Source: an uncultured bacterium
GTDB taxonomy: Bacteria; Bacteroidota; Bacteroidia; Bacteroidales; Bacteroidaceae
DNA length: 64,000 bases
Assembly (NCBI GenBank): GCA_946188155.1
Contig: CAMHUC010000001.1
Span: forward strand, 1 to 64,000
Direction: 5' to 3'
A program made the position numbers and the translations under genes. Of this stretch, positions 8,208-17,444 are shown in pieces. The notes under the pieces were generated by a model. That model made no database searches and was not told the origin of the DNA. It worked only from the letters and a program-made list of their open reading frames with translations. Within the stretch, counting starts at the first letter, position 1; each line of letters opens with the position of its first letter.

Positions 8208-9233
8208 CTAATTATTATTGTTAGCTATTTGTTTGGATTTAATGAGTGTCCAAACATATAGCCTACATTTATCTATTAAAACAGCGAAGATAGCTATGCA
8301 GAATATCCAAAGTGCGGTAAACAAAAAGAATGGAAGAATATTTAAGTTAGTAAACCACTCATTAATCTTTGCAAGATAGATGTTTTTAAAGAACACAGGA
8401 AAACAATGAACCAAATATATAGCGAAACAAGATGCGGCAATCGAGTTAATAAGTTTATTCTGAAACGACAGTTTCGAGAAAGCGAGAAACAAATATACAC
8501 TGGCAACAATTATCAGCGGTGAACTATATGAATAGAAAGCAGACATGTAGACATTGATAAAGTGGGAATGGATTGCCAGTATGGTGGTGCATAATGACAT
8601 ACCTAAATAGATCATTATGTCGGTAAGAGGTTTTTGGCTTATGAATTTGTTGGGGTACAGATGGAGATATCTTCCTAAAACGTATAGCCCCATAAAAGAT
8701 AGTGGGGAGTAGCCTTTGGCAAAAAAGTCGTTGTATTTCGTAAGAATAAAACCAAATAGTGTTTGAAGGATGAAGAATAAGACGAGGAAAACTTCAATGT
8801 TTTCTTTCCTTTCATTATTTGTGAAATAATTAAGTGCAGGTGCAAATATATACATGACGAGATATGAAATGATGAACCAATACAGGCCAAAGAATTCCTT
8901 CCAGAAGTAACCGACGCTTATTTCTTTTAACATACCCATTGCTGAGAGAATGCATGTCATAGTTGCACAAATAAAAAGAATTTGGAATAGAAAGGATATT
9001 AATCTGTCTATGCTGAATTTAATGCTAAACCATCCGGAAATCAGAATGAAAAGATTAACGCATACAACGGACAGCGACTCTATGAAACAACGTATAAATG
9101 AACTGATTGGAGCATTGCTAATATCATCAACCGAAGGATAACCTAAAGCCAGAAAGTCAGCATGGACAATCATCACTAATAGCATAGCAATGATTCTTAG
9201 CAGTTCAATATTCGATTTTCTCTTGGTCTGCAT
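8208..9233 (-). CDS. Acyltransferase-3 family membrane protein (341 aa)
   Basis: An integral membrane acyltransferase of the OafA/WecH type, starting KSNIELLRIIAMLLVMIVHA with the family Arg and His, followed by about ten membrane segments and no SGNH domain. Its probable partner is the SGNH gene 8 bp downstream. The likely job is O-acetylation of a sugar in the exopolysaccharide. Base use is clearly richer in A/T than in most neighbouring genes (many TTT, ATA and AAA codons), which suggests that this gene was acquired separately. It is 26 bp from the glycosyltransferase upstream, so probably the same transcript. Confidence 0.82.
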   Translation of the reverse strand: MQTKRKSNIELLRIIAMLLVMIVHADFLALGYPSVDDISNAPISSFIRCFIESLSVVCVNLFILISGWFSIKFSIDRLISFLFQILFICATMTCILSAMGMLKEISVGYFWKEFFGLYWFIISYLVMYIFAPALNYFTNNERKENIEVFLVLFFILQTLFGFILTKYNDFFAKGYSPLSFMGLYVLGRYLHLYPNKFISQKPLTDIMIYLGMSLCTTILAIHSHFINVYMSAFYSYSSPLIIVASVYLFLAFSKLSFQNKLINSIAASCFAIYLVHCFPVFFKNIYLAKINEWFTNLNILPFFLFTALWIFCIAIFAVLIDKCRLYVWTLIKSKQIANNNN

Positions 9234-9259
9234 GTGTGTAGAATTACTATTGAAAACCT

Positions 9260-10444
9260 CTATGCATTTTCTAAGACCTTGAAGAAATTTCGGGCATAAG
9301 TATCCTTGTCGAACATCTTGGAGCGGGCAATGGATGCGGCAGCCATCTTGCTCCGCTTCTCCGGATGCTGGTAGAGGTGGAGGACGGCTGCTGCGAGATT
9401 GCCGACGAAATGCTCGTCGGTGTCGAGCAGGATAGCGTTATCTTCGGATACTTCCTCGGGTATACCGCCTCGGCGTGTGGCGATGATGGGCTTGCCCATG
9501 GCCTGTGCCTCGAGGACGGTGGTGGGGAAGGGATCGTCCCAGATGGAGGGTATGACTGCCACGTCGGCCATCTGAAGATAGGATGGTATCTGGTCGTAGC
9601 TGACAAATCCGGTAGTGACGACGCGGTCCTTAACAGTCTCTGCCAGCTCCTTGACTTTATCCAGGAAGGGATCCCAAGTGGCCTTGATGCCGTAGAACAC
9701 GTCGCCCACAATCAGTAGTTTGATTCTTGGGTAGTCTTTCAGCTGGTTGAGGGCGGTGAGCAACTCTGCTATTCCTTTCTCTGGCGTAATCCGTCCGCTA
9801 AGGAGCATGACGAAATCGTCATCGGATAGTCCGACGTCGGTTCTCTTGATGTGTGACTTAAGATTGGGATTGAATCCCTCCAGACTGATGCCGTTGTACA
9901 CGGTGACTGTCTTTCTGTCATGGGGATTGATGCTCCTGACGCAGTTTGTTATGTAGTCTGATACGGTGATGATGCGCGTGGCTGCATCATAGATTGCCTG
10001 GTATGCCTTGACGGTCGTGTCGAGCTTGCCGTTGTGCAGGTGGTAGGCCAGTTTCGCATCCGTCCTCCCGGTCAGCTTCAGGGCGTAGCCGGGGCGATTC
10101 TCGATGAGGATGAGGTCATATTTCTGCGCAGTGAGCCTCTTCACTGCCTGGTCGATAAAATACTCTATGGTATAGAAATAGTAGCCGTCGCGCTGCAGCC
10201 ATTTGTAGAGACGCTTTGCCACTTTGGCCATGAGGCTGTCGACGCGGATGAACTCGTAGTGATTCGCTTCAGACTTCAATGCCGGGTGGCGTTCTGCCTC
10301 AGGGTGCCATACGCTGTAGACGGTAATGTCGTGCAGGCGGTGGCGGTCGTTGTATTCCAGATAGAAGTCTATAAGGTTCTCCACCGCTCCTCCCTGAACG
10401 GCAGGAACGGGCAGGATGCCGGATGTGAGAATGGCTATCTTCAT
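9260..10444 (-). CDS. Glycosyltransferase family 4 (394 aa)
   Basis: A GT-B retaining glycosyltransferase. The N-terminal Rossmann domain starts MKIAILTSGILPVPAVQGG. The C-terminal domain has LLSGRITPEKG (donor phosphate binding) and the E-x7-E region FPTTVLEAQAMGKPII. I choose ATG 10444 because it overlaps the upstream stop codon as ATGA, the usual sign of translational coupling; the open frame runs further upstream but there it only shadows the neighbouring gene. Probably adds one sugar of the exopolysaccharide repeat unit on the cytoplasmic side. The sugar cannot be told from sequence. Confidence 0.85.
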   Translation of the reverse strand: MKIAILTSGILPVPAVQGGAVENLIDFYLEYNDRHRLHDITVYSVWHPEAERHPALKSEANHYEFIRVDSLMAKVAKRLYKWLQRDGYYFYTIEYFIDQAVKRLTAQKYDLILIENRPGYALKLTGRTDAKLAYHLHNGKLDTTVKAYQAIYDAATRIITVSDYITNCVRSINPHDRKTVTVYNGISLEGFNPNLKSHIKRTDVGLSDDDFVMLLSGRITPEKGIAELLTALNQLKDYPRIKLLIVGDVFYGIKATWDPFLDKVKELAETVKDRVVTTGFVSYDQIPSYLQMADVAVIPSIWDDPFPTTVLEAQAMGKPIIATRRGGIPEEVSEDNAILLDTDEHFVGNLAAAVLHLYQHPEKRSKMAAASIARSKMFDKDTYARNFFKVLENA

Positions 10445-11445
10445 ATTGTCAGGTTGTGGTATACTCTGTTTTGCCTTTTGCGGTAGTAGAGATATAAAAC
10501 GTAGGGGGCATACAGGATCATGATGGCGCCAAACGTGCTGAATCCTAAGCGCCGGTGGTGCTTGAAGAGCGTTCGTGAGTGGCTCCGGATGTAATGGATG
10601 ACTTTCTGAACGCGCTTGTCGTGGTATATGCTTGGGAACAGGCTGACGCGCCCCAGCAGCTCGTTGTAGTAGAATATGCAGTGATAGGTGGAGTACTCTT
10701 TGAGATGTGGGAATTGCTCGCTGATGATGTTCTCTAAGAGTTCCAGTCGGAGGATGCGGTTGTCGATATACTGGCTGATGTGCCCTCGGTAATAGTCCTT
10801 GGAGAGCGACTTGACGCGGTGGCTGTAGATGTAGAGCGGCTTGTCGACGATACATACGGTACGGCTGCAGGCGAATGCCTGGATATTGTAGATGAAGTCC
10901 TCGTCGGTTTTCAGCCCCTCGGTGTTCCTGACGTGATGGGCATCCATCGTCTGACGCTTGTAGATCTTTGTCCAGCACTGAGAGTAGATCTTGTCCTTGA
11001 GGAGGATGGCCTTGATGGCCTCGTCCTGGGTGAGCACATATTCCTGCCCGGTATGCTCTGTGTGCTCGTATGAGCCGTCCTCATTCACCTGGATGTAGTT
11101 GCAGCACACGATGTCGGCATTGTGTTCGTAGCCCGACTTAAGCATCTCGGAGAACATGCAGGGCTTGATTTCGTCATCGCTGTCGATGAAGGCCACATAG
11201 TTGCCTCGGGCCAGGTCGTAGCCTGCATTCTTGGCTGTGGCGGGGCCGGAGTTGCTGATGTGGATGCATTTCACTTCGTCGTGGCTGGCGGCATAGTTGT
11301 CGCACAGCTTTCCAGACGAGTCGGTGGAGCCGTCGTCGACAAGGATGATCTCAAGAGTCACGTCTTGCTGGCGTAGTATGCTGTCGACGCATCGCTTGAG
11401 ATACTGCTCGACATTATATATAGGTAAGATGACGCTTATATCCAT
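10441..11445 (-). CDS. Glycosyltransferase family 2 (334 aa)
   Basis: A GT-A inverting glycosyltransferase with a typical start (DISVILPIYNVEQYL), the nucleotide-binding IILVDDGSTD at about 35 and the metal-binding AFIDSDDE at about 90. The C-terminal 100 residues are Tyr/Arg-rich, as in capsule and LPS enzymes of this group. It is followed by the GT4 gene through an ATGA overlap. Upstream, the 24-bp spacer consists entirely of a heptamer array (11446-11480) that begins at the base next to this gene's ATG. Confidence 0.85.
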   Translation of the reverse strand: MDISVILPIYNVEQYLKRCVDSILRQQDVTLEIILVDDGSTDSSGKLCDNYAASHDEVKCIHISNSGPATAKNAGYDLARGNYVAFIDSDDEIKPCMFSEMLKSGYEHNADIVCCNYIQVNEDGSYEHTEHTGQEYVLTQDEAIKAILLKDKIYSQCWTKIYKRQTMDAHHVRNTEGLKTDEDFIYNIQAFACSRTVCIVDKPLYIYSHRVKSLSKDYYRGHISQYIDNRILRLELLENIISEQFPHLKEYSTYHCIFYYNELLGRVSLFPSIYHDKRVQKVIHYIRSHSRTLFKHHRRLGFSTFGAIMILYAPYVLYLYYRKRQNRVYHNLTI

Positions 11446-11480
11446 AAACTCTAAACTCTAAACTGTAAACTATAAACTAT
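11446..11480. repeat. Heptamer array AAACTNT x5
   Basis: Five consecutive 7-mers (AAACTCT twice, AAACTGT, AAACTAT twice). The array begins right against the start codon of the GT2 gene and runs into the last codons and stop of the GT4 gene. Read on the other strand it is the same unit family as the array at 52936-52977. Confidence 0.9.
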
Positions 11481-12612
11481 AGAAGAGCTTGCTCCATTGT
11501 TTCATGATGGTGTCAGGCTTGTATCGGGTGATATTAAGCGCGGCTTTCTCTCCCATGGATTGTCGAAGGGCGGAGTCGGCCATGAGGCGGGAAAGCTGTC
11601 GGGCCAGTTCCTCGATGTTGCCGTTTTCTACCAGGATTCCGTCCTCGCCATCGGTGATGATGTCGCGGGGGCCGTAGGGGCAGTCGAACGACACGCATGG
11701 CAGTCCGCAACTCATGGCTTCTGCCAGTACGAGGCCGAACCCCTCGAATCTGGAACTCATGACGTAGACGGAGCTTTTGGCGTACTCGCTTGTGATATCC
11801 TTTGTGGCTGGCATCAGATGTACGTTGCGATTCATTCCATACCTGTCGACGAGCATTTCGTATGGCGTTCTGTCTTCATTGCCGAAAATATACAAGTGCC
11901 AATCGGGGTGCTGAGTTGTCAGGAGGTGCCAGGCTTCAATCAGCAGGTCGAATCCTTTCTGGTGTGAATACCGGCCTGCAGCGATGACTCTCTTCGAGTC
12001 ATAATCTATAACCTTTTGGGGTACGACTGTAATGATATTGGGAATGACTTCCAGATATGAGCAGTAAGGCTTCCAGAAAGCTGCGTCGTCCTTTGTCAAT
12101 GTTACAATACAGTTGCAATCTTTCAACGATATTAGCAGGTAGCGGTCCCATTGGGCTACAAGATTGCGAATGAGGCGGTTGGACTGGTATTTCGCCATGG
12201 ATACCGTTTCGCCTTTGACGTGAGATTCCATAATGGTCTTGATGCCCATCTGATGTGCAGTGAGGGTAATGATGTCGAGGATAGGGTAGGAGTAGACAGT
12301 ACTGATGACGATGTCGGGACGGGTCTCTGCCAACAGCTTCTGATATTGCCGTCGGAAAAGTTGGCGGCTGTTGTAGTATTTCGTCATCCAGACCAGGAAT
12401 GAGGAGCCGCCCCTTTCGGGTATTGGAGCGTCAATGGAATAGTGGGAGATCTGTGGATTGAGCTGGAAGGACAGCTTTTCGCCTTGTTGCTCGTAAGTCA
12501 AGAGGGCAATCTGGTGGTCGGTGTTCTCTGCCAAATAGTTCATCTTGCAGGAAAGGATGCGCTCTATTCCTGCCAGGTTATGCATTTTGTTGATGATGTA
12601 TACTATTTTCAT
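11470..12612 (-). CDS. Glycosyltransferase family 4 (380 aa)
   Basis: A GT-B enzyme: N-terminal IVYIINKMHNLAGIERIL, donor-site VIAAGRYSHQKGFDLLIEAW at about 210, and E-x7-E region SRFEGFGLVLAEAMSCGLP, followed by SFDCPYGPRDII. The last motif is typical of the group that includes GalNAc and related hexose transferases of bacterial glycans, but donor assignment is not safe. Its last residues (FYSL and stop) are encoded by the heptamer array at 11446-11480, so the C-terminus has been rewritten by repeat DNA. Start codon overlaps the upstream stop as ATGA. Confidence 0.85.
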   Translation of the reverse strand: MKIVYIINKMHNLAGIERILSCKMNYLAENTDHQIALLTYEQQGEKLSFQLNPQISHYSIDAPIPERGGSSFLVWMTKYYNSRQLFRRQYQKLLAETRPDIVISTVYSYPILDIITLTAHQMGIKTIMESHVKGETVSMAKYQSNRLIRNLVAQWDRYLLISLKDCNCIVTLTKDDAAFWKPYCSYLEVIPNIITVVPQKVIDYDSKRVIAAGRYSHQKGFDLLIEAWHLLTTQHPDWHLYIFGNEDRTPYEMLVDRYGMNRNVHLMPATKDITSEYAKSSVYVMSSRFEGFGLVLAEAMSCGLPCVSFDCPYGPRDIITDGEDGILVENGNIEELARQLSRLMADSALRQSMGEKAALNITRYKPDTIMKQWSKLFYSL

Positions 12613-13409
12613 CTTAGGAGCTTTTTACATTTTAGGAGGAACCGTGTGAACTGATACGAGATTTTCAGAATGAGCGGCGACTGCTTCAGTTCTCCGAAAA
12701 GCGTGATGAGTGGAATCTCGGCGGGTGTATACATCGCCTGGTAGTCGATGAGTATGCGTTTGGGAAAGAGTTCCTCGTGCATTCTTTTCGTCTCCTCAAT
12801 GACCCGAGCTTTGTTTGAACTGATGCCGTTGAAGTCGTAGTCGGCAATGATGTTCTTGATGATTCTCACCGAGCAGTTGTCCAGTATGATGGACTGCAGA
12901 TTGAACTTGGCATCAGAAACGATGACGTACTTCTCGTCGTACTCCCTGTGTCGGAACAGTTCCTTCTTGTAGAAAGTGGCTTGGTGGTTGAATGTCTCTT
13001 TTAGTAAAAAGAGGAGTGTTATTTCCTGAGGATAAATGATGTGTGTGACATTCTTCTCTCGGTCGTAGAAGCCTCCCGTGATGAAATCCTCGGTGCAATT
13101 CAGCTGCGTCAGTTCATCCAGTACCGTTGGTGAATGGAAGGCATCTCCGGAATTCATGAAATTGAGGTATTCTCCGTGGGCCTGTCTGACACCTTTGTTC
13201 ATGGCGTGGTATCTGCCGTTGTCGTGTTCTGACACCCAGTAGCTTATTCTTCCTTCATATTTTCTGATGACGTCTACGCTGCCGTCAGTTGAGCCTCCGT
13301 CGATGATGATGAACTCAAAGTCCTGACAGGTCTGGCAGAGCACACTGTTGATGGTCTGTTCCAAACCATCCTTGTTGTTGTAGTTGATAGTTATAATAGA
13401 GTATTTCAT
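12609..13409 (-). CDS. Glycosyltransferase family 2 (266 aa)
   Basis: A short GT-A enzyme: KYSIITINYNNKDGLEQTI, the FIIIDGGSTDGS block at about 32, then EHDNGRYHAMNKG and YLNFMNSGD in place of a plain DxD. D-x-G-x-Y-x-A-M-N-K-G is a hallmark of the WcaE/colanic-acid-like subgroup of family 2. It probably adds a sugar to the lipid-linked repeat unit. Coupled through an ATGA overlap to the GT4 gene downstream, and 11 bp from the flippase gene upstream. Confidence 0.83.
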   Translation of the reverse strand: MKYSIITINYNNKDGLEQTINSVLCQTCQDFEFIIIDGGSTDGSVDVIRKYEGRISYWVSEHDNGRYHAMNKGVRQAHGEYLNFMNSGDAFHSPTVLDELTQLNCTEDFITGGFYDREKNVTHIIYPQEITLLFLLKETFNHQATFYKKELFRHREYDEKYVIVSDAKFNLQSIILDNCSVRIIKNIIADYDFNGISSNKARVIEETKRMHEELFPKRILIDYQAMYTPAEIPLITLFGELKQSPLILKISYQFTRFLLKCKKLLR

Positions 13410-13420
13410 ATAGAAGGGCG

Positions 13421-14959
13421 TTATGATTTCCGGGCAATGATGGCTCTGATGCGCTGAATGCTGTCTTTAGCTCCTTTACAGCAGAGGATGATAAGCGAGA
13501 GGTTGATAACTAGGTAGATCGTGGTGCCTTCAGCGCAATACAGAATCCAGGAGAGGTAGCTTTCTGAAGGATTGACAGTGATGAATTGGAGCATGACGTG
13601 AGCCGCTGCAATGCTGGCTGCAGAGACCAGGAAGCAGCGCGATGCTCCCAACCAGTAGGAAGCATAGGACTCGTGAAGGCCGGAGTTGAAGAGATAGAAA
13701 GGCTTCCACAGTATAACGATGAGGCATGTAGAAGCAATCTTTCCAAGGAGGATGCCAGCTATTCCCCAATAATATCCTGCTACGACGGTGACTCCGACAT
13801 TGATGACCAGCTCAACCCACGCCGACCACACGTCGGCGTAGTGTCCGTAAGCATGATTGTACATGTCCACCACTCCGCGTGAGGCTCCGATATAGCGGTA
13901 TATGCAAAGCAGCAGCAGTATGTTGCGGCTGAGGATGTACTCCTGGCCAAGCCATAGTGCTATGAATGGTTCTACAAAATGGTAGAAAGCGAAGCACATC
14001 AGGCCTGCTACAAAATGCCGGATGGTCATCAGTTCCCAGAACACCTTCATGATGTTTGACTTGTTCCCTTCTGCTATCAGATTACCTATGCCGGCATTCA
14101 CGCCGTCGAGCACAGAACTGAACAATATGCTAATCTTGGTCAGAATCATGGTGTAGTTGCCGTAATAGGCAACCATCTTCAGAGAGACGAATGCGAAGAC
14201 GAAGAGCTCATCACTCTTGTCGAGTAGGAAGTCTTTTATCTTATGGATAAATATCTGGCGGGTATTGGTCAGAATGGTGGGGTATTTCTTCAGCAGACCC
14301 TTCCCCGAGCGTTTGTCGGTTCTTAGCCAGGGATACTCCTGATTGATTTTCCAATTGAGAATGATGCAGGCAAGAATGCTGAACACCAACTCGATGGCCA
14401 CCCATACGAAGAGGTTGCGATAATAGTAGGCCAGGAATATCTGAAGGGCCGTCTTTACCAGTCCAGCCGACTGAAAATAGATGGCTACGAGGTAGTTCTT
14501 CTGGTCGGCCGTGAGCAGGAGCTGACGGTAATTGATGAAGTAGCCCATGAGCGATGAGCCAAGAAAGGAGTAGAAGGCAAAATAGATGATACTAAGCCCA
14601 AGTTCTGTACTGCTGAAAATGAGTGGGAAGAAGAGGCTGACGACAAAGCCGCCTGCGAGTATGAAAAGGCCAATCCATCGGTACAGATAGCCGAACACGG
14701 AGAGTATCTCCTGTATTTCCTGACGGTTGTTGGCTTGTAAAGGCTTGTAGAGGAAAAAGCTGATGCAACTGCCGATGCCCAGCTCTGCCAAGTTCAGGTA
14801 GCCAAGGATGTTGTTGAGAGTTCCCGTCAGACCGATAAACTCAGCTCCCAGACAGTCGAGGAAGATTTTCCGCGAGAAAAAAGCAAAAAACAGGGAGAGA
14901 AAGTAAAACAGTAGGTTTACTTCCGCATTCAATATGCTCTTCTTGACTCTTCCGCTCAT
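13421..14959 (-). CDS. Wzx-type polysaccharide flippase, paralogue A (512 aa)
   Basis: A polytopic membrane protein of the MATE/Wzx export family with about 12-14 segments, expected to flip the undecaprenyl-linked repeat unit to the periplasm. The start at 14959 (MSGRVKKSILN) is preferred over an in-frame ATG at 14998 because the promoter lies between them: the -7 box is at 14969-14976. It is a paralogue of the protein at 15846-17411; both share SRK-x-FLDCLGAEFIGLTG near residue 30 and GVNAG/GMNAG-x-GNL-x-AEGN in the middle. Having its own promoter would let it and the four or more genes downstream be expressed apart from the rest of the locus. Confidence 0.85.
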   Translation of the reverse strand: MSGRVKKSILNAEVNLLFYFLSLFFAFFSRKIFLDCLGAEFIGLTGTLNNILGYLNLAELGIGSCISFFLYKPLQANNRQEIQEILSVFGYLYRWIGLFILAGGFVVSLFFPLIFSSTELGLSIIYFAFYSFLGSSLMGYFINYRQLLLTADQKNYLVAIYFQSAGLVKTALQIFLAYYYRNLFVWVAIELVFSILACIILNWKINQEYPWLRTDKRSGKGLLKKYPTILTNTRQIFIHKIKDFLLDKSDELFVFAFVSLKMVAYYGNYTMILTKISILFSSVLDGVNAGIGNLIAEGNKSNIMKVFWELMTIRHFVAGLMCFAFYHFVEPFIALWLGQEYILSRNILLLLCIYRYIGASRGVVDMYNHAYGHYADVWSAWVELVINVGVTVVAGYYWGIAGILLGKIASTCLIVILWKPFYLFNSGLHESYASYWLGASRCFLVSAASIAAAHVMLQFITVNPSESYLSWILYCAEGTTIYLVINLSLIILCCKGAKDSIQRIRAIIARKS

Positions 14960-14968
14960 ATTCTTCTG

Positions 14969-14999
14969 CAAAGATAGTAAGAAATATTGAGGGAACAAA
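14969..14999 (-). promoter_or_regulatory. Promoter of flippase A (TTTG-N19-TATCTTTG)
   Basis: Minus strand: -33 TTTG at 14996-14999, a 19-nt spacer, -7 TATCTTTG at 14969-14976. This is the full Bacteroidetes promoter; the start codon at 14959 gives a leader of only a few nt. Confidence 0.8.
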
Positions 15000-15025
15000 A
15001 TTATTGCCCCAAAAACTTTTTATTA

Positions 15026-15862
15026 TTACCAATCTAAAATCTCCTTGCCGTTGGCAAAGTGGAAATAGTCGGTGATGATGGAGAAAGAGGCCTCGGTGAA
15101 ATCCTGCTCTTTCTGTTCGAGGAAACAGAGCGGCACTTCGCCGATGAACGACGCCCAGCGGCTATAGCTGCTGAAGGGCCCCACGATTCGGTCGCACAGT
15201 GCCAGGGTGTAGAGGTCGAGTATGGCTGCTGACGGCTCGTTGCCGAAGCGCGAACAGTGGCATCTGGTGAAGGTGTCGAGTGGAAATGGCTCGTTGCTGC
15301 TGATGAAGAAACCTATGTGCTTATCTTTATACAGATGCTGGAGTCGGAGCATGAACTGGTGGTATTCCTCCAGTTCGTAGAAGAAACGGCCATCGTTCCA
15401 TGTGGCATAGTCTCCACGCCGGATGTGTACGCCAATCACCATGTCGGCCGACTGGCGCATTTCGGCTATCATGCGTTCGGCCTTGTGCATGATTTCGTCC
15501 TTGGGGCGGAAGATGCGCTGTAGCTCTTGTTTGGTCTGTGCCAGATAGCGGGTGTCGGTGCGGGTAGACCAGCCTTTGGTGCATCCGAAGAAACAGAATA
15601 CCTTGTCCCAGGTCTTATTGTGCGTCACTTTCCAAGTGAGACCCTTGTAGTTGTTCCATCCGTTGCCGCGCTCGAGGTACCATTTGTGCCAGAGCGGGAA
15701 ATATATGAATGGACAGTGGAGAAGGTTAGGGAAGTCCTCGATGGTCCAGTCGTAGAATAGGATGACCATCTTCCGATGCTCAGCTATACACTGAGCAACC
15801 GAAGCAACGTAGGTCCAAAGCCGGTTGCAGGTTTGTCCTGGTGCATCACAAATGATTCGCAT
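15026..15862 (-). CDS. Alpha-1,2-fucosyltransferase-like glycosyltransferase (278 aa)
   Basis: Contains GVHIRRGDYATW at about 143-155, which matches the HxRRGDY motif that binds GDP-fucose in family GT11 and related fucosyltransferases. An N-terminal CNRLWTYVASVAQCIAE segment resembles the Gly/Asn-Arg-Leu start of that family, and an ISSNEPF block matches the second conserved region (normally S-D). The window also encodes the complete path from mannose-1-phosphate to GDP-L-fucose (29685-33034), which supports the assignment. Acceptor and linkage are unknown. It sits between the two flippase genes and overlaps the upstream one by 17 bp. Confidence 0.72.
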   Translation of the reverse strand: MRIICDAPGQTCNRLWTYVASVAQCIAEHRKMVILFYDWTIEDFPNLLHCPFIYFPLWHKWYLERGNGWNNYKGLTWKVTHNKTWDKVFCFFGCTKGWSTRTDTRYLAQTKQELQRIFRPKDEIMHKAERMIAEMRQSADMVIGVHIRRGDYATWNDGRFFYELEEYHQFMLRLQHLYKDKHIGFFISSNEPFPLDTFTRCHCSRFGNEPSAAILDLYTLALCDRIVGPFSSYSRWASFIGEVPLCFLEQKEQDFTEASFSIITDYFHFANGKEILDW

Positions 15863-17411
15863 ATCTCATTCTTAATACATTGTATAATCTGGGTTTGCGC
15901 GCCACAAAATATTTCATTCCTTTTGTGAAATAGAATAGTGCGAGGAAATAGAGTAATATGAGGGTAGGGTAGGCCAGAATGCCATACCCGAGAATAGATG
16001 CTGGTGTATAGTCTTGGCTTTCAATGAGATAATATCGTGCTATGAGCGTTAGGAAAGTGAATATTGTGAATAGTGTATAGTATGGTGCCATGCCGAACCA
16101 GTATTCAGATACTTGTTTGTTCATGCCGCGACTGAACAGGAAATAGGGTTTCCAGAACATGGCGATGAAGAAAACGCTGAGAATCTTGCCGAGAAGGATG
16201 CCCACAATGCCATAAAGAGGTGCCAGGCAAAGGGTTATCGCTATATTGAGAGCTAACTCCGTCCATGCTGCCCAGACATCAGAGAAAAGACCGTGGGCAG
16301 AAATGTACATTTCTACCACGCCTCTGGAAAGAAAAATGAAAATGTTGAATACGAGCAAATAGACAATCAGGTCGCTCAGCCGATATTCTGCGCCAAACCA
16401 GCAGACAATGAATGGCTGCAGAAACAGCAGAAGTCCGTAGACGACAACTCCGACAATAAGGAAGCGTGTGGCCGTAAGCTCCCAAAACACTTTCATTGTG
16501 TTCTTTTCATTGCCTTCTGCTACAAGGTTTCCAACGCCGGCATTCATACCGTCGCTGAGGATGTTTACCAGGAAATTGAGCTTGTTGGTGATAATGGTAT
16601 AATTGCCGTAAAAGGCTACTTGTACTACAGAAACGAAGATTCCCACAAGGATTTCATCACTTCGGTAGAGGATGAAGTCCTTCATTTTCTGAACGAATAT
16701 CTGACGTGTCTTGCGGAGAACTTCAGGATATTTCTTCAGATTCTTATGCCCCTCTTCAATATTGATGTTTAGCCACGGGTATAGTTGACGGATGCGGATG
16801 TTGAAAATGATGATGCCGATGATTGTGAAGATAAGTCCAACGGCAACCCAAAGGTAGAGGTTGCGGTAATAATATGCCAGTAGCATCTGGACGATGCTTT
16901 GCACGATGCCGATGGTTTGGAAATAGGCATTGACTAAATACTGTTTCTGGTTGGCTCCAACGAGTAACTGCTTGTAATTAAAGATATAACCAGATACGGA
17001 TGCCGCCAGAAAGGAGTAGAAGGCAAAATAGACGAGGAATAGCCCTGCCGTAATATTCCCGAACCACCATGGGAAGAACAGACTGACAATGACACCTCCG
17101 ACAGCGATGATGCCGCCGATGCAGCGGTATAGATATGCCAGCATCGACATGACCTCGTTAATCTTGTGGCGGTTGTCTTCCTGTAGGGGCTTGTAGAGGA
17201 AGTAGACGATGCTTGTTCCGATGCCTAATTCTGCTACACTCAGAAAACTCATGATGTTCATAAGCATTCCTGTCAAGCCGATGAATTCTGCACCGAGACA
17301 GTCAAGAAACACTTTTCGAGAGAAGAAGGCAAGGAAGAGGGAAAGAATGTAGAAAAACATTCCCACCTTAATATTCATGATGCTCTTGTGTACCCTTCCG
17401 CTCAATTTCAA
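15846..17411 (-). CDS. Wzx-type polysaccharide flippase, paralogue B (521 aa)
   Basis: Second MATE/Wzx-like transporter, colinear with the one at 13421-14959 along its length. The start is a TTG at 17411: the frame has no ATG upstream before a stop, and the reading K-L-S-G-R-V-H-K-S-I-M-N aligns with the M-S-G-R-V-K-K-S-I-L-N start of the paralogue. An own promoter lies about 34 nt upstream. Two paralogous flippases in one locus suggest either two different lipid-linked units or an exchangeable cassette; the fucosyltransferase-like gene between them could belong to either. C-terminal residues overlap the start of that gene. Confidence 0.84.
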   Translation of the reverse strand: MKLSGRVHKSIMNIKVGMFFYILSLFLAFFSRKVFLDCLGAEFIGLTGMLMNIMSFLSVAELGIGTSIVYFLYKPLQEDNRHKINEVMSMLAYLYRCIGGIIAVGGVIVSLFFPWWFGNITAGLFLVYFAFYSFLAASVSGYIFNYKQLLVGANQKQYLVNAYFQTIGIVQSIVQMLLAYYYRNLYLWVAVGLIFTIIGIIIFNIRIRQLYPWLNINIEEGHKNLKKYPEVLRKTRQIFVQKMKDFILYRSDEILVGIFVSVVQVAFYGNYTIITNKLNFLVNILSDGMNAGVGNLVAEGNEKNTMKVFWELTATRFLIVGVVVYGLLLFLQPFIVCWFGAEYRLSDLIVYLLVFNIFIFLSRGVVEMYISAHGLFSDVWAAWTELALNIAITLCLAPLYGIVGILLGKILSVFFIAMFWKPYFLFSRGMNKQVSEYWFGMAPYYTLFTIFTFLTLIARYYLIESQDYTPASILGYGILAYPTLILLYFLALFYFTKGMKYFVARKPRLYNVLRMRYANHL

Positions 17412-17444
17412 ATGATATAATTATGAGTTACTTATTATTACCTG

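Noticed and set aside
10445..10978. A 178-codon upstream extension of the GT4 gene ending at 9260
   Set aside because: It lies wholly inside the GT2 gene in another frame, reads as Arg/Gln/Pro/His-rich nonsense, and the ATGA overlap at 10441-10444 gives a proper start.
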